Shown here: in pieces, positions 1-8,802 of the stretch
Position numbering within the stretch: the first letter of the stretch is position 1
How the letters are laid out: each line of letters opens with the position of its first letter
NCBI GenBank assembly: GCA_035533075.1
Contig: DATLUO010000103.1
Coordinates: 1-58,410 of the forward strand
DNA from: Pirellulales bacterium
GTDB taxonomy: Bacteria > Planctomycetota > Planctomycetia > Pirellulales > JAICIG01
Length of the DNA: 58,410 bases
Direction of reading: 5' to 3'
Program-made: the position numbers and the translations under genes
The notes under the pieces: generated by a model
Told to the model about the DNA's origin: nothing
Seen by the model: the letters and a program-made list of their open reading frames with translations, nothing else
Database searches by the model: none

Positions 1-1131
1 AGCGCCACCATCAACTGGGGCGACGGCTCAAGTTCCACCGGCACCGTCGGCGACGGCGTGACGCCGGTGGACGCGAGTATGGCCGGCGGTTACTTCACTG
101 TAGCGGGCAGCCACACTTACGCGGCCACCGGCAGCTACACCTTCACCGTCACCATCAGCGACACCGACGGCATCACCACCACCGCGAAGGGAACGATCGA
201 CCTTGGCCAAGCGCCGCTGTTGGCGGTGGGCGTGCCCGTCGTCGTCACCTCGGGGCTTTCGATCGACGGCGCGATCGTGGCGGCCTTCGCCGATGCCGGC
301 GGCGGCGATGCGCTTACGAATTACAGCGCCACGATCGACTGGGGCGACGGCAGCTCGACCTCGGTCGGCAGCGTCACCGGGTCGGGCAACAGCTTCATCG
401 TCACCGGCAGCCACACTTACGCGGCGGGCGGCGATTACGAGTTGAAGGTCGCCCTCGCCGACACGGACGGTTCGACCGCGAATGTCACGGCGCACGCCTT
501 CCTCGACTCGCCGGTGGCCTCCGTCGTGGCCACCGCCTTCCAGGACGTGTTGCACCGCGCCGCCGACGACTCGGGGCTCAGCTATTGGACCCAGCAGATT
601 GCCGGCGGCCTGCCGCCCAGCCAGTTCGCCAGCGACTTGACGCACAGCGCCGAGTTTTACGCCACGAACGTCATCGACCCGGCCTACCAGTCCTATCTGG
701 GCCGCGGGGCCGACGCCGCCGGCGTCGCGTATTGGACGAGTCAAATGCAGCAAGGGTTGACCGACCAGGAGATCGAAGCCAATTTCATCGCGTCGCCCGA
801 GTTCTACGCCCACGCCGGCGGGACCGATGCGGCCTGGGTCAACGCCATGTATCAGACGGTCTTGGGACGACCGGCGGACAGCGCGGGCCTGAACTACTGG
901 ACCAATCAATTGGCTGGCGGGGCCAGCCGTTCGAGCGTGGCCATGGGCTTCGCGGCCAGCCAGGAGCGCGAGGCGCAGACCATCCAGAACGATTACTTCA
1001 CGTATCTCGGCCGCACGGCCAGTCCCGCGGAGGTGAATTATTGGGTCGCGCAGTTCGACCAAGGCTCGACGAACGAAGATATCGTCAGCGCGTTCATCGG
1101 GTCGAGCGAGTACTTCAAGGTACACTCGTAG
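1..1131 (+). CDS. DUF4214 / PKD-like surface protein, C-terminal part (5' end outside window)
   Basis: The frame is open from the first base, so the gene begins upstream; the GTG at 58 is internal. The visible 376 residues hold two PKD/Ig-like beta domains, each with an INWGDGS or IDWGDGS strand followed by a GSHTYA strand. Then come about four roughly 50-residue repeats of the DUF4214 type (FQDVLHR...SGLSYW, YQSYLGR...AGVAYW, YQTVLGR...AGLNYW, YFTYLGR...AEVNYW). DUF4214 modules occur at the C-termini of secreted, often very large, surface or adhesin proteins in Planctomycetes and Proteobacteria. The stop codon TAG at 1129 lies inside a copy of intergenic repeat family A. Family assignment is confident; the exact ligand or role is unknown. 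Confidence 0.85.
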   Translation, partial: SATINWGDGSSSTGTVGDGVTPVDASMAGGYFTVAGSHTYAATGSYTFTVTISDTDGITTTAKGTIDLGQAPLLAVGVPVVVTSGLSIDGAIVAAFADAGGGDALTNYSATIDWGDGSSTSVGSVTGSGNSFIVTGSHTYAAGGDYELKVALADTDGSTANVTAHAFLDSPVASVVATAFQDVLHRAADDSGLSYWTQQIAGGLPPSQFASDLTHSAEFYATNVIDPAYQSYLGRGADAAGVAYWTSQMQQGLTDQEIEANFIASPEFYAHAGGTDAAWVNAMYQTVLGRPADSAGLNYWTNQLAGGASRSSVAMGFAASQEREAQTIQNDYFTYLGRTASPAEVNYWVAQFDQGSTNEDIVSAFIGSSEYFKVHS

Positions 1132-1148
1132 GGCGGGACCAGCGAGCT
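1128..1148 (+). repeat. Family A boundary repeat, half copy
   Basis: GTAGGGCGGGACCAGCGAGC begins one base before the stop codon of the DUF4214 gene, so its TAG is that gene's stop. It matches the left arm of the full inverted repeats at 17770, 21940 and 23120. No right arm follows; the convergent lpxK gene ends at 1154. Confidence 0.75.
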
Positions 1149-1153
1149 GATTC

Positions 1154-2206
1154 CTATGACGCCACAAACTCCGCAAGCCGGCGATCAAGCGCGTCGCGGC
1201 CTGAGATGATGTCCAGTTCGATCGCCAACGCCCACAGCGGGCGGCAGCCGATCTGCGTTAACCGCAGCTTGACGAGGTCCTTGGCGGTGCAGACCACCGC
1301 CTCGACCGCGAGCGATTTGGTCCATTGCCCGAGGGCCTCGACGTCGTCGCGAGTGTAGGCGTGGTGGTCGGGGAACTCCTGCAGCGCCACGACGTTGGCG
1401 CCGACACTCGACAGCGTGTGGAGGAAACCGACGGCATTGCCGATGCCGCAGAACGCCGCGATGCGCTTCCCGGCAAGGCCTTCGAGCGGTTGTTCGTCGC
1501 CGCCCGCTCCAACGAACCGTCGCGGCCGATGTGTCAGTTCCAGCCAGGCGGCTTTGGGCGCATAGCGGCGCACCCGATGGGCAATCGTTTCGCGCTCGGC
1601 GGCATCGACGACGTCGGCACGCGACAGAGCGACGATATCGGCCCGCGCGAGGCCCGCAAGCGGCTCGCGCAAGGTGCCGCGCGGGAAAACATGATCGAAG
1701 CCGAACGGCTCCAGGGCGTCGATCAACACGATGTCGAGATCGCGGGCCAGGCGGCGGTGCTGAAAACCGTCGTCCAGCAAGATGAGTTGGCTCTCGAACT
1801 CTTCGATCGCCATTTTCGCCCCGGCCACGCGGTCGCGGTTTTGCACGTGCGGCACGTCGGGCAAACGCTGCTCCAGTTCCAGGGCCTCGTCGTTGGCCGC
1901 CCCCTGTTCGGCGCCGTAGCCGCGGCTGACGATGGCCACGCGCACGCCGCGCGCCCGATACCAGCGGGCAAGCCACTCGACCATCGGCGTCTTGCCCGTG
2001 CCGCCCAGGGTCACGTTGCCGACGCTGATCACGGGGACGCCCACGCGTTCGATAGGCAATCGTCCGCGGTTAAAGCGGTAGTTTCGCCAGCGCATCGCGG
2101 CGGCATAGCCGAATTCGGCTCCCCGCAGCACCATCCGCGCGGCGGCGGCTCCGATACCGCGACGGCGGCCGCTGACAAGATCACGGAATTCGGAGGGGCG
2201 AAACAT
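1154..2206 (-). CDS. lpxK: Tetraacyldisaccharide 4'-kinase (lipid A biosynthesis)
   Basis: LpxK phosphorylates the 4' position of the tetraacyldisaccharide-1-phosphate precursor of lipid A at the inner membrane. The protein has the family P-loop near residue 65 (GNVTLGGTGKTP), the downstream VSRGYG segment, LLDDGFQHRRL and DIVLIDA motifs, and about 350 residues, the normal family length. An N-terminal stretch rich in hydrophobic and basic residues fits membrane association. I start at the ATG at 2206 (MFRPSEF), because a related-looking start FRxLVSG follows directly; an in-frame ATG at 2224 is the alternative. It lies downstream of the methyltransferase on the same strand, 40 bases away. Its presence argues for a lipid A-like outer membrane in this planctomycete. 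Confidence 0.93.
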   Translation of the reverse strand: MFRPSEFRDLVSGRRRGIGAAAARMVLRGAEFGYAAAMRWRNYRFNRGRLPIERVGVPVISVGNVTLGGTGKTPMVEWLARWYRARGVRVAIVSRGYGAEQGAANDEALELEQRLPDVPHVQNRDRVAGAKMAIEEFESQLILLDDGFQHRRLARDLDIVLIDALEPFGFDHVFPRGTLREPLAGLARADIVALSRADVVDAAERETIAHRVRRYAPKAAWLELTHRPRRFVGAGGDEQPLEGLAGKRIAAFCGIGNAVGFLHTLSSVGANVVALQEFPDHHAYTRDDVEALGQWTKSLAVEAVVCTAKDLVKLRLTQIGCRPLWALAIELDIISGRDALDRRLAEFVAS

Positions 2207-2245
2207 GGCCGTGCCTAATGGCATTGCTGGCTCACGGCAATTGAC

Positions 2246-3544
2246 TCATGTGCGGCTTGCACGGCTCATGAGGACAACCGCTTCATGGAGCCCGGACTTG
2301 CTTTGTCGACGCCGCATTTTTTCGATTCCATCGAGCCGAAACCCAAAATGCTGGAACAGCTCAGCGAGAAGTTCGTCACTCGGCAGTGGCGCCCCGTAGA
2401 ACTTGCTGTTGCCGATGACATACGCTAAGCGAGCGGCTCCAGAGCACACCGCGGCAACCTGCGAGGCATGCTGGTACATATCGTTAAAGTACTTGATCAC
2501 ATAGCTCTCCATCAGAGATCCGTTCGAGGGAACGCTTCGCCGATACGGCGCCAATAATTCGGCGATAAACGCGTTTGCGGGTTCGACGCCGTTCGCAAGA
2601 ACCGACGTGGCCTTGCCCCAGGTACCACCGATCGCCTCCGTCTCGAGCGCTCCGACGCTGCGCGACTCGCTTAAGAAATTCATGAAGAAGAGATGAGGTC
2701 GAGTCTCTCGTGCATAACTAAAGCGATTAGGATAAGGGGGCGACGTGATGACCGCAGTTGGCTGTTGGCCTTTGATAACTTCGACCAATTGCTTGCTGTT
2801 TCCCCGAAATACATGAACGGCGGCAGAGGGCAGGCCCGCGACGGCCCGCAGATCCGCGATCATTTCTTCCAGTTTGTCAGACAGCACTTGGCAGACATCG
2901 ACTTTCGGCATCGGCTCGTCGGCGAAGGTAAGTGAGACATGATTGTGCTTGGCGTTACTTACCGGAATCAGGATCGCCAGAACTCCCATGCGCAGCAGGT
3001 CGAAATCAAACGATTCTTCCTTCATATCCAGAAGCAGTCGGCGAAGGCAAACGAGTTGCATCAGATTAGCGGGCGACCACCAACGCTCGACGTTTTTTAT
3101 TGGCGGGACGAAGTTGGCGTTGCCGCTCAGGTAGGCAGCCGCTTGTCCCTCATCAGGAACTTCATCAAGGTGCGCGCGATACCGCTGGACAAATGACGCG
3201 AAATAGGTCGCAGTGGCCTCTGGGTCGCGGTACGTACGGTTTTTTACCGTGCTGACGAAATGCAAATATGGGTTGATTTCAACGCTGAATGCCGGGATAC
3301 TACGATATTTCATGGTGAGCGGCACGGTACCGACTCCACTGAATGGATCGAGCACCAAGTCATCCGTCCCGAGGCGAAAATGGGTCGCAATGTCGTCGGC
3401 GAGCTGTGGCGAGAAACTTGCTGTTAGGCGATACCAGCGATGAATCGGCCGGCCGAGCTTGCCCTGAAACGTGACGGCCTTAACCGAACGGTTGCGAAAC
3501 CGCTCCGAAGCGCCGATATCGAAAAGAGTTCGCTGCTGCGTCAT
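2246..3544 (-). CDS. Site-specific DNA methyltransferase (amino-methyltransferase, SPPY type)
   Basis: The 432-residue protein carries a SAM-binding motif I, DPFSGVGT, at about residues 66-73 and a catalytic motif IV, TSPPYP, at about 267-272. SPPY is typical of N4-cytosine and some N6-adenine methyltransferases. Motif I lies before motif IV, the permuted order relative to the common beta class. The start ATG at 3544 overlaps the stop of the upstream companion frame (ATGA), so the two are probably translationally coupled. The stretch 2246-3875 is visibly more AT-rich and uses less G/C at third positions than its neighbours, suggesting horizontal acquisition, as expected for restriction-modification or orphan methylase genes. 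Target sequence is unknown; no adjacent classical endonuclease is recognised unless the companion is one. Confidence 0.85.
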   Translation of the reverse strand: MTQQRTLFDIGASERFRNRSVKAVTFQGKLGRPIHRWYRLTASFSPQLADDIATHFRLGTDDLVLDPFSGVGTVPLTMKYRSIPAFSVEINPYLHFVSTVKNRTYRDPEATATYFASFVQRYRAHLDEVPDEGQAAAYLSGNANFVPPIKNVERWWSPANLMQLVCLRRLLLDMKEESFDFDLLRMGVLAILIPVSNAKHNHVSLTFADEPMPKVDVCQVLSDKLEEMIADLRAVAGLPSAAVHVFRGNSKQLVEVIKGQQPTAVITSPPYPNRFSYARETRPHLFFMNFLSESRSVGALETEAIGGTWGKATSVLANGVEPANAFIAELLAPYRRSVPSNGSLMESYVIKYFNDMYQHASQVAAVCSGAARLAYVIGNSKFYGAPLPSDELLAELFQHFGFRLDGIEKMRRRQSKSGLHEAVVLMSRASRT

Positions 3545-3875
3545 TTCGTCAAGTTCCGCAAAACCTTTATGACCGGTTGACGAAACAGTTCTTTGTTGCG
3601 CCGCAAAAAGTCATAGTAGTCAAAGCCAGATAATTCCCTGATCAACTCGTCCCGCCAGATAGGGCGGCGGCGATGTATTCAGCGGAGTCTAAGCCGAAAA
3701 TGCTGAAGACCGGATCTTGCTCGAATCGGCGAAGCAACGCGTACTTTGCCTTGCCTGCCTTTTTCACCGGTCCAGGAATATAGCTGTCCAGTTTGGCCAA
3801 ATGCTGGAGCGTGATATCAAACAACGTTTGTTCGAGCGGTGACCTGATATCCGGTGCAGCAACTTTTTTTGGCAT
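3541..3875 (-). pseudogene. Companion gene of the methyltransferase, apparently frameshifted
   Basis: From the ATG at 3875 a 77-residue frame (MPKKVAAPDI...YIAAALSGGTS) stops at 3642. In the -1 frame, coding-like sequence continues directly (RDELIRELSGFDYYDFLRRN, then KELFRQPVIKVLRNLTK) and ends with a TGA at 3541 that overlaps the methyltransferase ATG in the form ATGA. That second piece has no start codon of its own, since a TGA lies in frame just upstream. The simplest reading is one gene of about 112 residues split by a one-base indel near 3645-3665; programmed -1 slippage at the GGCGGGA run is possible but unproven. I do not recognise the family. Its position makes it a candidate modification partner or small endonuclease-like protein. 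Confidence 0.55.
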
Positions 3876-3913
3876 CTCCCACGCCTCGCCTCGATCGCGT
3901 TGGATAGATGCGG

Positions 3914-5011
3914 CTATTTTAACTTCGCACAAATCGCCTCGGCCATCTCGCGCGTGCCGACGGCCGTGGGATCGTCGCGGTGCGGCTTCAAGTCGTAGGT
4001 CACGTGCTTGCCTTCGACGATCACGTCGGCCACAGCCTTTTCCAGCCGGTCGGCCGCGTCGGTCTCGCCCAAGTGCCGCAACATCAGCATGCCCGACAGG
4101 ATGAGCGCGGTCGGATTGACCTTGTTCTGTCCCTTGTACTTTGGCGCGCTGCCGTGGGTCGCTTCGAACACGGCGCCCTCGGGTCCGATGTTCGCCCCAG
4201 GGGCCACGCCAAGCCCGCCGACCAGTCCGGCCGCCAGGTCGCTGAGAATGTCGCCATAGAGGTTTTCCAGCACCAGCACATCGTACAGTTCCGGCTTCTG
4301 CACCAACTGCATGCACATGTTGTCGACGATGCGGTCTTCGAACTCGACCGCCGGATACTCGGTGGCGACCTTCCGCGCCACCTCCAGCCAGAGGCCGTCG
4401 GTGTGCTTCATGATGTTCGCCTTGTGGACGCAGGTCACTTTCTTGCGGCCGTTGGCCTTGGCGTAGTCGAAGGCGCAACGCACGATCCGCTCGCTGCCCG
4501 ACACGCTGATCGGCTTGATCGAGATGCCGGTCTCCTGCGGGCCGGTCTTCACTTTGCGGTCGGGCGAAATCTGGTTGATGAAGTCGATCAGCTTGGCGGT
4601 TTCGGGCTTGCCGCGCTCGAACTCGATGCCGGCGTATAGGTCTTCGGTGTTCTCGCGGACGATCACCAGATCGACCGGCACGCCGTCGAAGAAGGTCCGC
4701 ACTCCCTTGTACTGCTTGCAGGGCCGGATGCAGGCATATAGTCCCAGGGCCTGCCGCAAATGCACGTTGATGCTGCGAAAGCCGGTGCCGACGGGCGTGG
4801 TGATGGGGGCCTTCAGGGCACAGCGAGTGCGGCGGACGCTTTCCATGACGGCGTCGGGCAGGGGCGTGCCGGTGCGGGCCATAACATCGACGCCGGCCTC
4901 CTGGACATCCCATTTGACTTTGACGCCGGTGGCGTCGATCGAGCGTCGGGCGGCGTCGGCCAGTTCCGGGCCGGTGCCGTCGCCCATGATAAGCGTCACT
5001 TCGTGGGCCAT
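3914..5011 (-). CDS. Isocitrate/isopropylmalate dehydrogenase family protein (probable NAD-dependent isocitrate dehydrogenase)
   Basis: The product is 365 residues and shows the beta-decarboxylating dehydrogenase fold. It has an N-terminal IMGDGTGPE nucleotide-binding start, substrate-site [16 protein letters not shown] and [15 protein letters not shown], a catalytic-loop Lys in [13 protein letters not shown], metal-binding [14 protein letters not shown], and the adenine-site segment [14 protein letters not shown]. The ENTED/LRQ pattern is closer to NAD-dependent isocitrate dehydrogenases than to LeuB, but substrate cannot be fixed by eye. I chose the ATG at 5011, preceded by AGAGG at good spacing, over longer frames starting at 5086. 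It would supply 2-oxoglutarate in the TCA cycle. It is separated by about 120 bases from the ROK kinase upstream. Confidence 0.88.
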   Translation of the reverse strand: MAHEVTLIMGDGTGPELADAARRSIDATGVKVKWDVQEAGVDVMARTGTPLPDAVMESVRRTRCALKAPITTPVGTGFRSINVHLRQALGLYACIRPCKQYKGVRTFFDGVPVDLVIVRENTEDLYAGIEFERGKPETAKLIDFINQISPDRKVKTGPQETGISIKPISVSGSERIVRCAFDYAKANGRKKVTCVHKANIMKHTDGLWLEVARKVATEYPAVEFEDRIVDNMCMQLVQKPELYDVLVLENLYGDILSDLAAGLVGGLGVAPGANIGPEGAVFEATHGSAPKYKGQNKVNPTALILSGMLMLRHLGETDAADRLEKAVADVIVEGKHVTYDLKPHRDDPTAVGTREMAEAICAKLK

Positions 5012-5134
5012 GAGAACCTCTTTGCATAACGGTCGTTGGATAAGTTCGCAAACTAACAGATGCCGCGGCATGAGCCAAGGGGCCATCCGTCGCGCAGGGT
5101 GTGAAACCGCGGCGCCCCGGTACGAGTCGGCATC

Positions 5135-6163
5135 TTACGCGCCGGCCGCCAGGGCCAGCGCGCCGTACACGACCATCTCTTCGCCCAGCTTGGCGGGCAA
5201 GATTCGAAAGGTGCCGCCCAGCGGCGGAAAGACGTAGCGATCGACCGCCGCGCGCAGCGGCTTGAAGAACTGCTCTTCGCCAATCAGCGACACGCCGCCG
5301 CCCACGACCACCACCGCCGGCGAAACCAGCGTGACGACCTGAGCGATGGCCCAGCCCAGCGCCTGGCAAGCATGGTGCAAAACGTCGCGGGCCACCAGAT
5401 TCTTTTCGCAGGCCGCTTCGCCTACGATCTTGGCCGTCAACGCTTCCGGCTCGCGGTCGCAACGACGCAAAAGATCGGCGGTATGTTCTTCCAGCACGGC
5501 TTCGGTCTCGATCAAGTGCTGTCGCACCATTTCGGGTTTCAGCGGCCGCGAACCACCGCGGAACGCGCCGAGTTGGTGCGAGATCGGACCACCCAAATAG
5601 GCCTGGGCCGCGGCGGCAATGCCCCAGCCGCTGGCCAGCGACTCGACCGTTTGATCGGAACGGTCGGCGTGCAGGCCCGGCCGAAGGTGGCCGATTTCCG
5701 CCGCGGCGGGTCCGTGGCCATGATACGGCTTGCCGTCAATCACCAGTCCGCCACCGATGCCCGTGCCCACCGTCACATAAAATACCGGGCTTTGGCCCTG
5801 GGCGGCCCCGAAACGCGCTTCGGCCAGGCCGGCCAGGTCGGCGTCGTTGCCGAGCACGGCCGGCACGCCCAGCGCGTCCTTGGTCCAGGCGGCGAGCGGA
5901 AAGTCGTCCCAGCCCTCGACGTGATGGCTCTTGATGACCCTGCCCCGCGCCGCGTCCACCGGCCCACCAAAGCCGTAACCGACCCGCTTCACCCGGTGCT
6001 TCTTGACGAGTTCGCCGCCGGCCCGCGCGATTTGATCGCGAATGCCCGCCGCGCCGTTGGCTGGCGTCACATCCAAGCGGCGCATCTCGGCCAGCGTGGG
6101 CGAATCGCCTGGGCCGACGCCAAGCTGCAGCTTTGTGCCTCCGATTTCAATTCCCAAGAACAT
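5135..6163 (-). CDS. ROK-family sugar kinase (glucokinase-like)
   Basis: A 342-residue ROK protein with N-terminal phosphate-binding GIEIGGTKLQ, catalytic Asp in VLGNDADLAGLAE, the VTVGTGIGGG nucleotide-binding turn, and C-terminal VVVVGGGVS. ROK kinases phosphorylate glucose or related sugars with ATP. The usual zinc-binding CxCGxxGC cluster is absent: the corresponding stretch after EIGHLRPGL reads HADRSDQTVESLASG with no cysteines. So this belongs to a metal-independent or functionally divergent branch. It follows the SIS-domain gene by 30 bases on the same strand, and the two may be co-transcribed in a sugar-phosphate or envelope-sugar pathway. Confidence 0.87.
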   Translation of the reverse strand: MFLGIEIGGTKLQLGVGPGDSPTLAEMRRLDVTPANGAAGIRDQIARAGGELVKKHRVKRVGYGFGGPVDAARGRVIKSHHVEGWDDFPLAAWTKDALGVPAVLGNDADLAGLAEARFGAAQGQSPVFYVTVGTGIGGGLVIDGKPYHGHGPAAAEIGHLRPGLHADRSDQTVESLASGWGIAAAAQAYLGGPISHQLGAFRGGSRPLKPEMVRQHLIETEAVLEEHTADLLRRCDREPEALTAKIVGEAACEKNLVARDVLHHACQALGWAIAQVVTLVSPAVVVVGGGVSLIGEEQFFKPLRAAVDRYVFPPLGGTFRILPAKLGEEMVVYGALALAAGA

Positions 6164-6193
6164 CGCCGTGCTCGAGGCGTGCGAGATGGCAGG

Positions 6194-6817
6194 TTAGCGC
6201 GCAGCCAGCGCCTCGGCGTGGCGCCCTTCCTGATTGATCCGGGCAAAAACGTCGTTCAGCACCCAATGGAACAGCGCCAGGTGGATGCTTTCGACCATTC
6301 CCATGTCGTCGAGCGGCACGTGCAGACCCGCCTGCTGCATCTGTTTGAGCTTGCCGCCCTTGAAGCCGGTGAGACCGAAAGTCCGCAGTCCGTGACGGTT
6401 GGCCCAATCCACGGCCTTGAGCACGTTGGCACTGTTGCCCGAACCGCTAATGCCGATCGCCAGGTCTCCGGGCCGGCCATAGTTCATGAGTTGCTGGACG
6501 AAAATCTGGTCGTAACCGCAGTCGTTGCCCACGGCCAGGATCCAACCCAAATTGTCGGTCAGGCTCATGATCTTGAGCCGTTGCTTGCTTTCGTCCTGCA
6601 AATCGCACTCGCGAAGCGAGCTTTTGCCTAGGTCTTCGCTGATGTGCGTGGCCGTGGTGCCGGAACCGCCGTTGCCGAAGACATAGACGAACTTGTCCTG
6701 CTCCCAGGCTTCGAAGATCCAGTCGGCCATCTGCTGAATTTCGCTGTGGTCGACGCGGTCGATTTCTTCGTGCAGCCGGGCGAGGTATTTTGGGATGTCA
6801 AGTTTGGCGCCAAGCAT
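6194..6817 (-). CDS. SIS-domain sugar isomerase, GmhA-like (phosphoheptose isomerase family)
   Basis: Around 207 residues forming a single SIS fold. It shows the phosphosugar-binding VFGNGGSGTTATHISEDL near residue 50, then a second binding loop IGISGSGNSANVL near 125, and a C-terminal helix with ESIHLALFHWVL. These match GmhA, which makes D-glycero-D-manno-heptose-7-phosphate for LPS core heptose. Neighbouring lpxK supports an envelope role, but other sedoheptulose or DNA-associated sugar isomerases share the fold. An in-frame ATG exists at 6856, but a good promoter (-10 at 6858-6863) would begin transcription at about that codon, so I prefer the ATG at 6817. Confidence 0.8.
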   Translation of the reverse strand: MLGAKLDIPKYLARLHEEIDRVDHSEIQQMADWIFEAWEQDKFVYVFGNGGSGTTATHISEDLGKSSLRECDLQDESKQRLKIMSLTDNLGWILAVGNDCGYDQIFVQQLMNYGRPGDLAIGISGSGNSANVLKAVDWANRHGLRTFGLTGFKGGKLKQMQQAGLHVPLDDMGMVESIHLALFHWVLNDVFARINQEGRHAEALAAR

Positions 6818-6857
6818 GGCGGCAGGGTCTCCGGGATATATAGGGAAAGGTGCCATG

Positions 6858-6887
6858 ATTGTAGCGTATGCAGGCGGCGCGTTCCAA
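6858..6887 (-). promoter_or_regulatory. Predicted sigma-70 promoter of the SIS-ROK genes
   Basis: On the minus strand TTGGAA (6887-6882) is followed after 18 bases by TACAAT (6863-6858), a near-consensus -35/-10 pair. Transcription would start near 6851, leaving a leader of about 30 bases to the ATG at 6817. Confidence 0.45.
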
Positions 6888-6944
6888 GTGCTCCGTCATC
6901 GTCCCTTGACGGATCGGTCGCAACAGCAGCGACGCTGGCTGGTG

Positions 6945-7019
6945 GCCGGGGCATCGCTTGGCCACACAGCGTATCGTGAAGGGTCGTGGTAGTAACGGCC
7001 AAGCTCTGCCCCAGCCACC
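6945..7019. repeat. Family B MITE-like repeat, right-half copy
   Basis: GCCGGGGCATCGCTTGGCC is followed by GGCCAAGCTCTGCCCCAGCCACC. These are the inner and outer right arms of the nested inverted repeat seen complete at 27847-27998 and 52683-52917. The left arms are missing or degraded, so this is a truncated copy between two minus-strand genes. Confidence 0.75.
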
Positions 7020-7053
7020 GCCTGTCATCCATCAATTGACGAGCGGTCGAGTA

Positions 7054-8802
7054 CTACTCCGTCGGCAGCGGCACGCTGCCCGTAACGCCGTAGAGGGCCA
7101 GGCCGTAGCGACTGATCGCGGGACTTTGCAAACACCTTCCATACGACGGGGCTTCAATGCCGGCCTCCGCGGCGAGCGACGCAAGCTCTCGCCGGGGCAA
7201 GGGACCGTGCTCGATCAGCAGGCGGACGATCTCTCGCTCATGTCCTTGCAGAACGTCGAGCGGGTTTTCGGGATGACGTGCCATGATGAATTTTCCGGCA
7301 ACGCGCCACCCGGGCTGACGACGGCAATAGTCCAAGAGCTGTGCCCGTGTCAGAGCCTGACCCGGATAACGGTCGTCGTGCTGCAGGGCCAGCCAAAGCA
7401 CGTCTGCGGAAATGCGGGGACAGACCGCCAACACCTTGCGGATCCGGTTCCAGAGCACGTTGGGCCGCGACCAACGCAACGAAAACGTGCCTTCCGATTC
7501 GTCGAGCCAATAGAAGCCTTCGAGGGACCGCAGGGCGTACATCACCGCCGAAGGCGAGAGGCCCGCCGCGGCCGGAGTGTCCGTTGCCCGTTTGACCGTC
7601 GTCAAGCCGACCGTCGTGACGAGCTGCCGCGCGCGAGACTGCAACTGCAAAATACTCCCCAACTCCGCTTCGGAGACCACGGAGCGCCGTTCTCCGTGGC
7701 CGTGGATCACGAAGCCCGGTTCGCGCCCCATAAGCGTCGCCAGCTCTCGAATTCCCGCGACGGGTACACGGCCCTTGGTCAGCCGCGAGCGGGCCAATCG
7801 CCGCTCGACCTCCGCCAGCGGGGCCGGCAGGTCGGCCCGCACGATTTCCAGCGCTCGATCGAGCGTGGGAGCAAACGGTGCTGGTCCGCCCGACCGCGGT
7901 AGCCAACGGCAAAACACCTGGCGAACGCGCTCGTACGTGATGTCGAACTGCTTGCCCACGCTGGTATTGGTCGCCCGGCGGTTGCCCTGCCATTTCAAGC
8001 AGGCTGCGACCACTTGGCGGTCGCGTTGAGACCGGCCGGCGGCCAGGATGTCGACCAACTCGTCTTCCAACTTGGCGCCGTCCAGCGTTTGGACCTCCTC
8101 GCAGAGCGACAGCAATGCGGCGGTCGAGGGTCCGCTCAATCGGCCGTCGCGCAGCGCGTCGAGAGCCGCGCCCAAGGTCGTCGCATCGTGGACCGCGGCC
8201 CGGAATTGGCGGCCCACCCGCGGATCGGCAGGGGCGATCGCCAAGGCGCCGGGAAGCGCGGACATGCTGGCCGTCACATTTCGGATTCGCTTCGAGACGG
8301 CTCCGTCGCGTGCCGCGGCGGGCAGCTTCCGGCTTCGCGCCGCCGGCGACTTGCCTGAGCCGTCCTGTTGGCGTCGCTTGGAATCGGCCGGCGCGCTTGC
8401 TTCCAACGACACCAAAAGATCGACGAGACTCTTGAGGCCGAAGCCTTTGAGGTGCAACAATTCGCCAATCGTCACCCCCTCGGTGCCGGTCGTAAAGCGA
8501 TGGATGCCGGCGCGGTCAAGGCAGTTGAACGTGCGGTTTTCAAGCTGCAGGTCGTCGATCGCGACGGTCCGAGGATGCGGCGAAACCGGGCGGCTCTCCA
8601 ACGAGCGAACGAGCACGGGCCACCGGGCCGCCAGCTCGTGGAGCAGACTTCTCGCCAGGCGGCGGCGTGTACTTTCATCCTGTCGATTGGAATTCGTCGC
8701 CTTGAGGCCCTGAAAGCCCGGCACGCCCTCGTCCTGAAGGAATTCGTGTACCAGTCGGGGCACAATCGGTTGCCCTGGTCGAGGATAGCGAGAAATAGGC
8801 AT
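7054..8802 (-). CDS. Alpha-CTD-like plus sigma-70 region-4-like DNA-binding protein, function unknown
   Basis: A 582-residue soluble protein with an unusual domain set. Residues 81-134 (DLQLENRTFNCLDRAGI...LLHLKGFGLKSL) match the RNA polymerase alpha C-terminal helix-hairpin-helix domain. Residues 262-300 (TSVGKQFDITYERVRQVF) match the sigma-70 region 4 helix-turn-helix. The C-terminal 250 residues look like two or three winged-helix units (SPSAVMYALRSLEGFYWL, then REIVRLLIEHGPLPRRELA). There is no sigma region 2, so it is not a complete sigma factor. An Ala/Arg/Lys-rich linker lies at 135-175. It is divergent from the histidine kinase at 9036 with 233 bases between them. It could bind promoters or polymerase; a role in transcription is inference from domains only. 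Confidence 0.75.
   Translation of the reverse strand: MPISRYPRPGQPIVPRLVHEFLQDEGVPGFQGLKATNSNRQDESTRRRLARSLLHELAARWPVLVRSLESRPVSPHPRTVAIDDLQLENRTFNCLDRAGIHRFTTGTEGVTIGELLHLKGFGLKSLVDLLVSLEASAPADSKRRQQDGSGKSPAARSRKLPAAARDGAVSKRIRNVTASMSALPGALAIAPADPRVGRQFRAAVHDATTLGAALDALRDGRLSGPSTAALLSLCEEVQTLDGAKLEDELVDILAAGRSQRDRQVVAACLKWQGNRRATNTSVGKQFDITYERVRQVFCRWLPRSGGPAPFAPTLDRALEIVRADLPAPLAEVERRLARSRLTKGRVPVAGIRELATLMGREPGFVIHGHGERRSVVSEAELGSILQLQSRARQLVTTVGLTTVKRATDTPAAAGLSPSAVMYALRSLEGFYWLDESEGTFSLRWSRPNVLWNRIRKVLAVCPRISADVLWLALQHDDRYPGQALTRAQLLDYCRRQPGWRVAGKFIMARHPENPLDVLQGHEREIVRLLIEHGPLPRRELASLAAEAGIEAPSYGRCLQSPAISRYGLALYGVTGSVPLPTE

Noticed and set aside
3877..5462. Upper part of the 606-residue minus-strand frame that ends at 3642
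   Set aside because: Only its last 77 codons (3875-3642) look real; the rest is a shadow of the dehydrogenase in another frame.
5372..6631. 419-residue plus-strand frame over the ROK and SIS genes
   Set aside because: It is antisense to two well-recognised enzymes, and its composition (His/Arg/Gly-rich, no motifs) is that of a shadow frame in GC-rich DNA.
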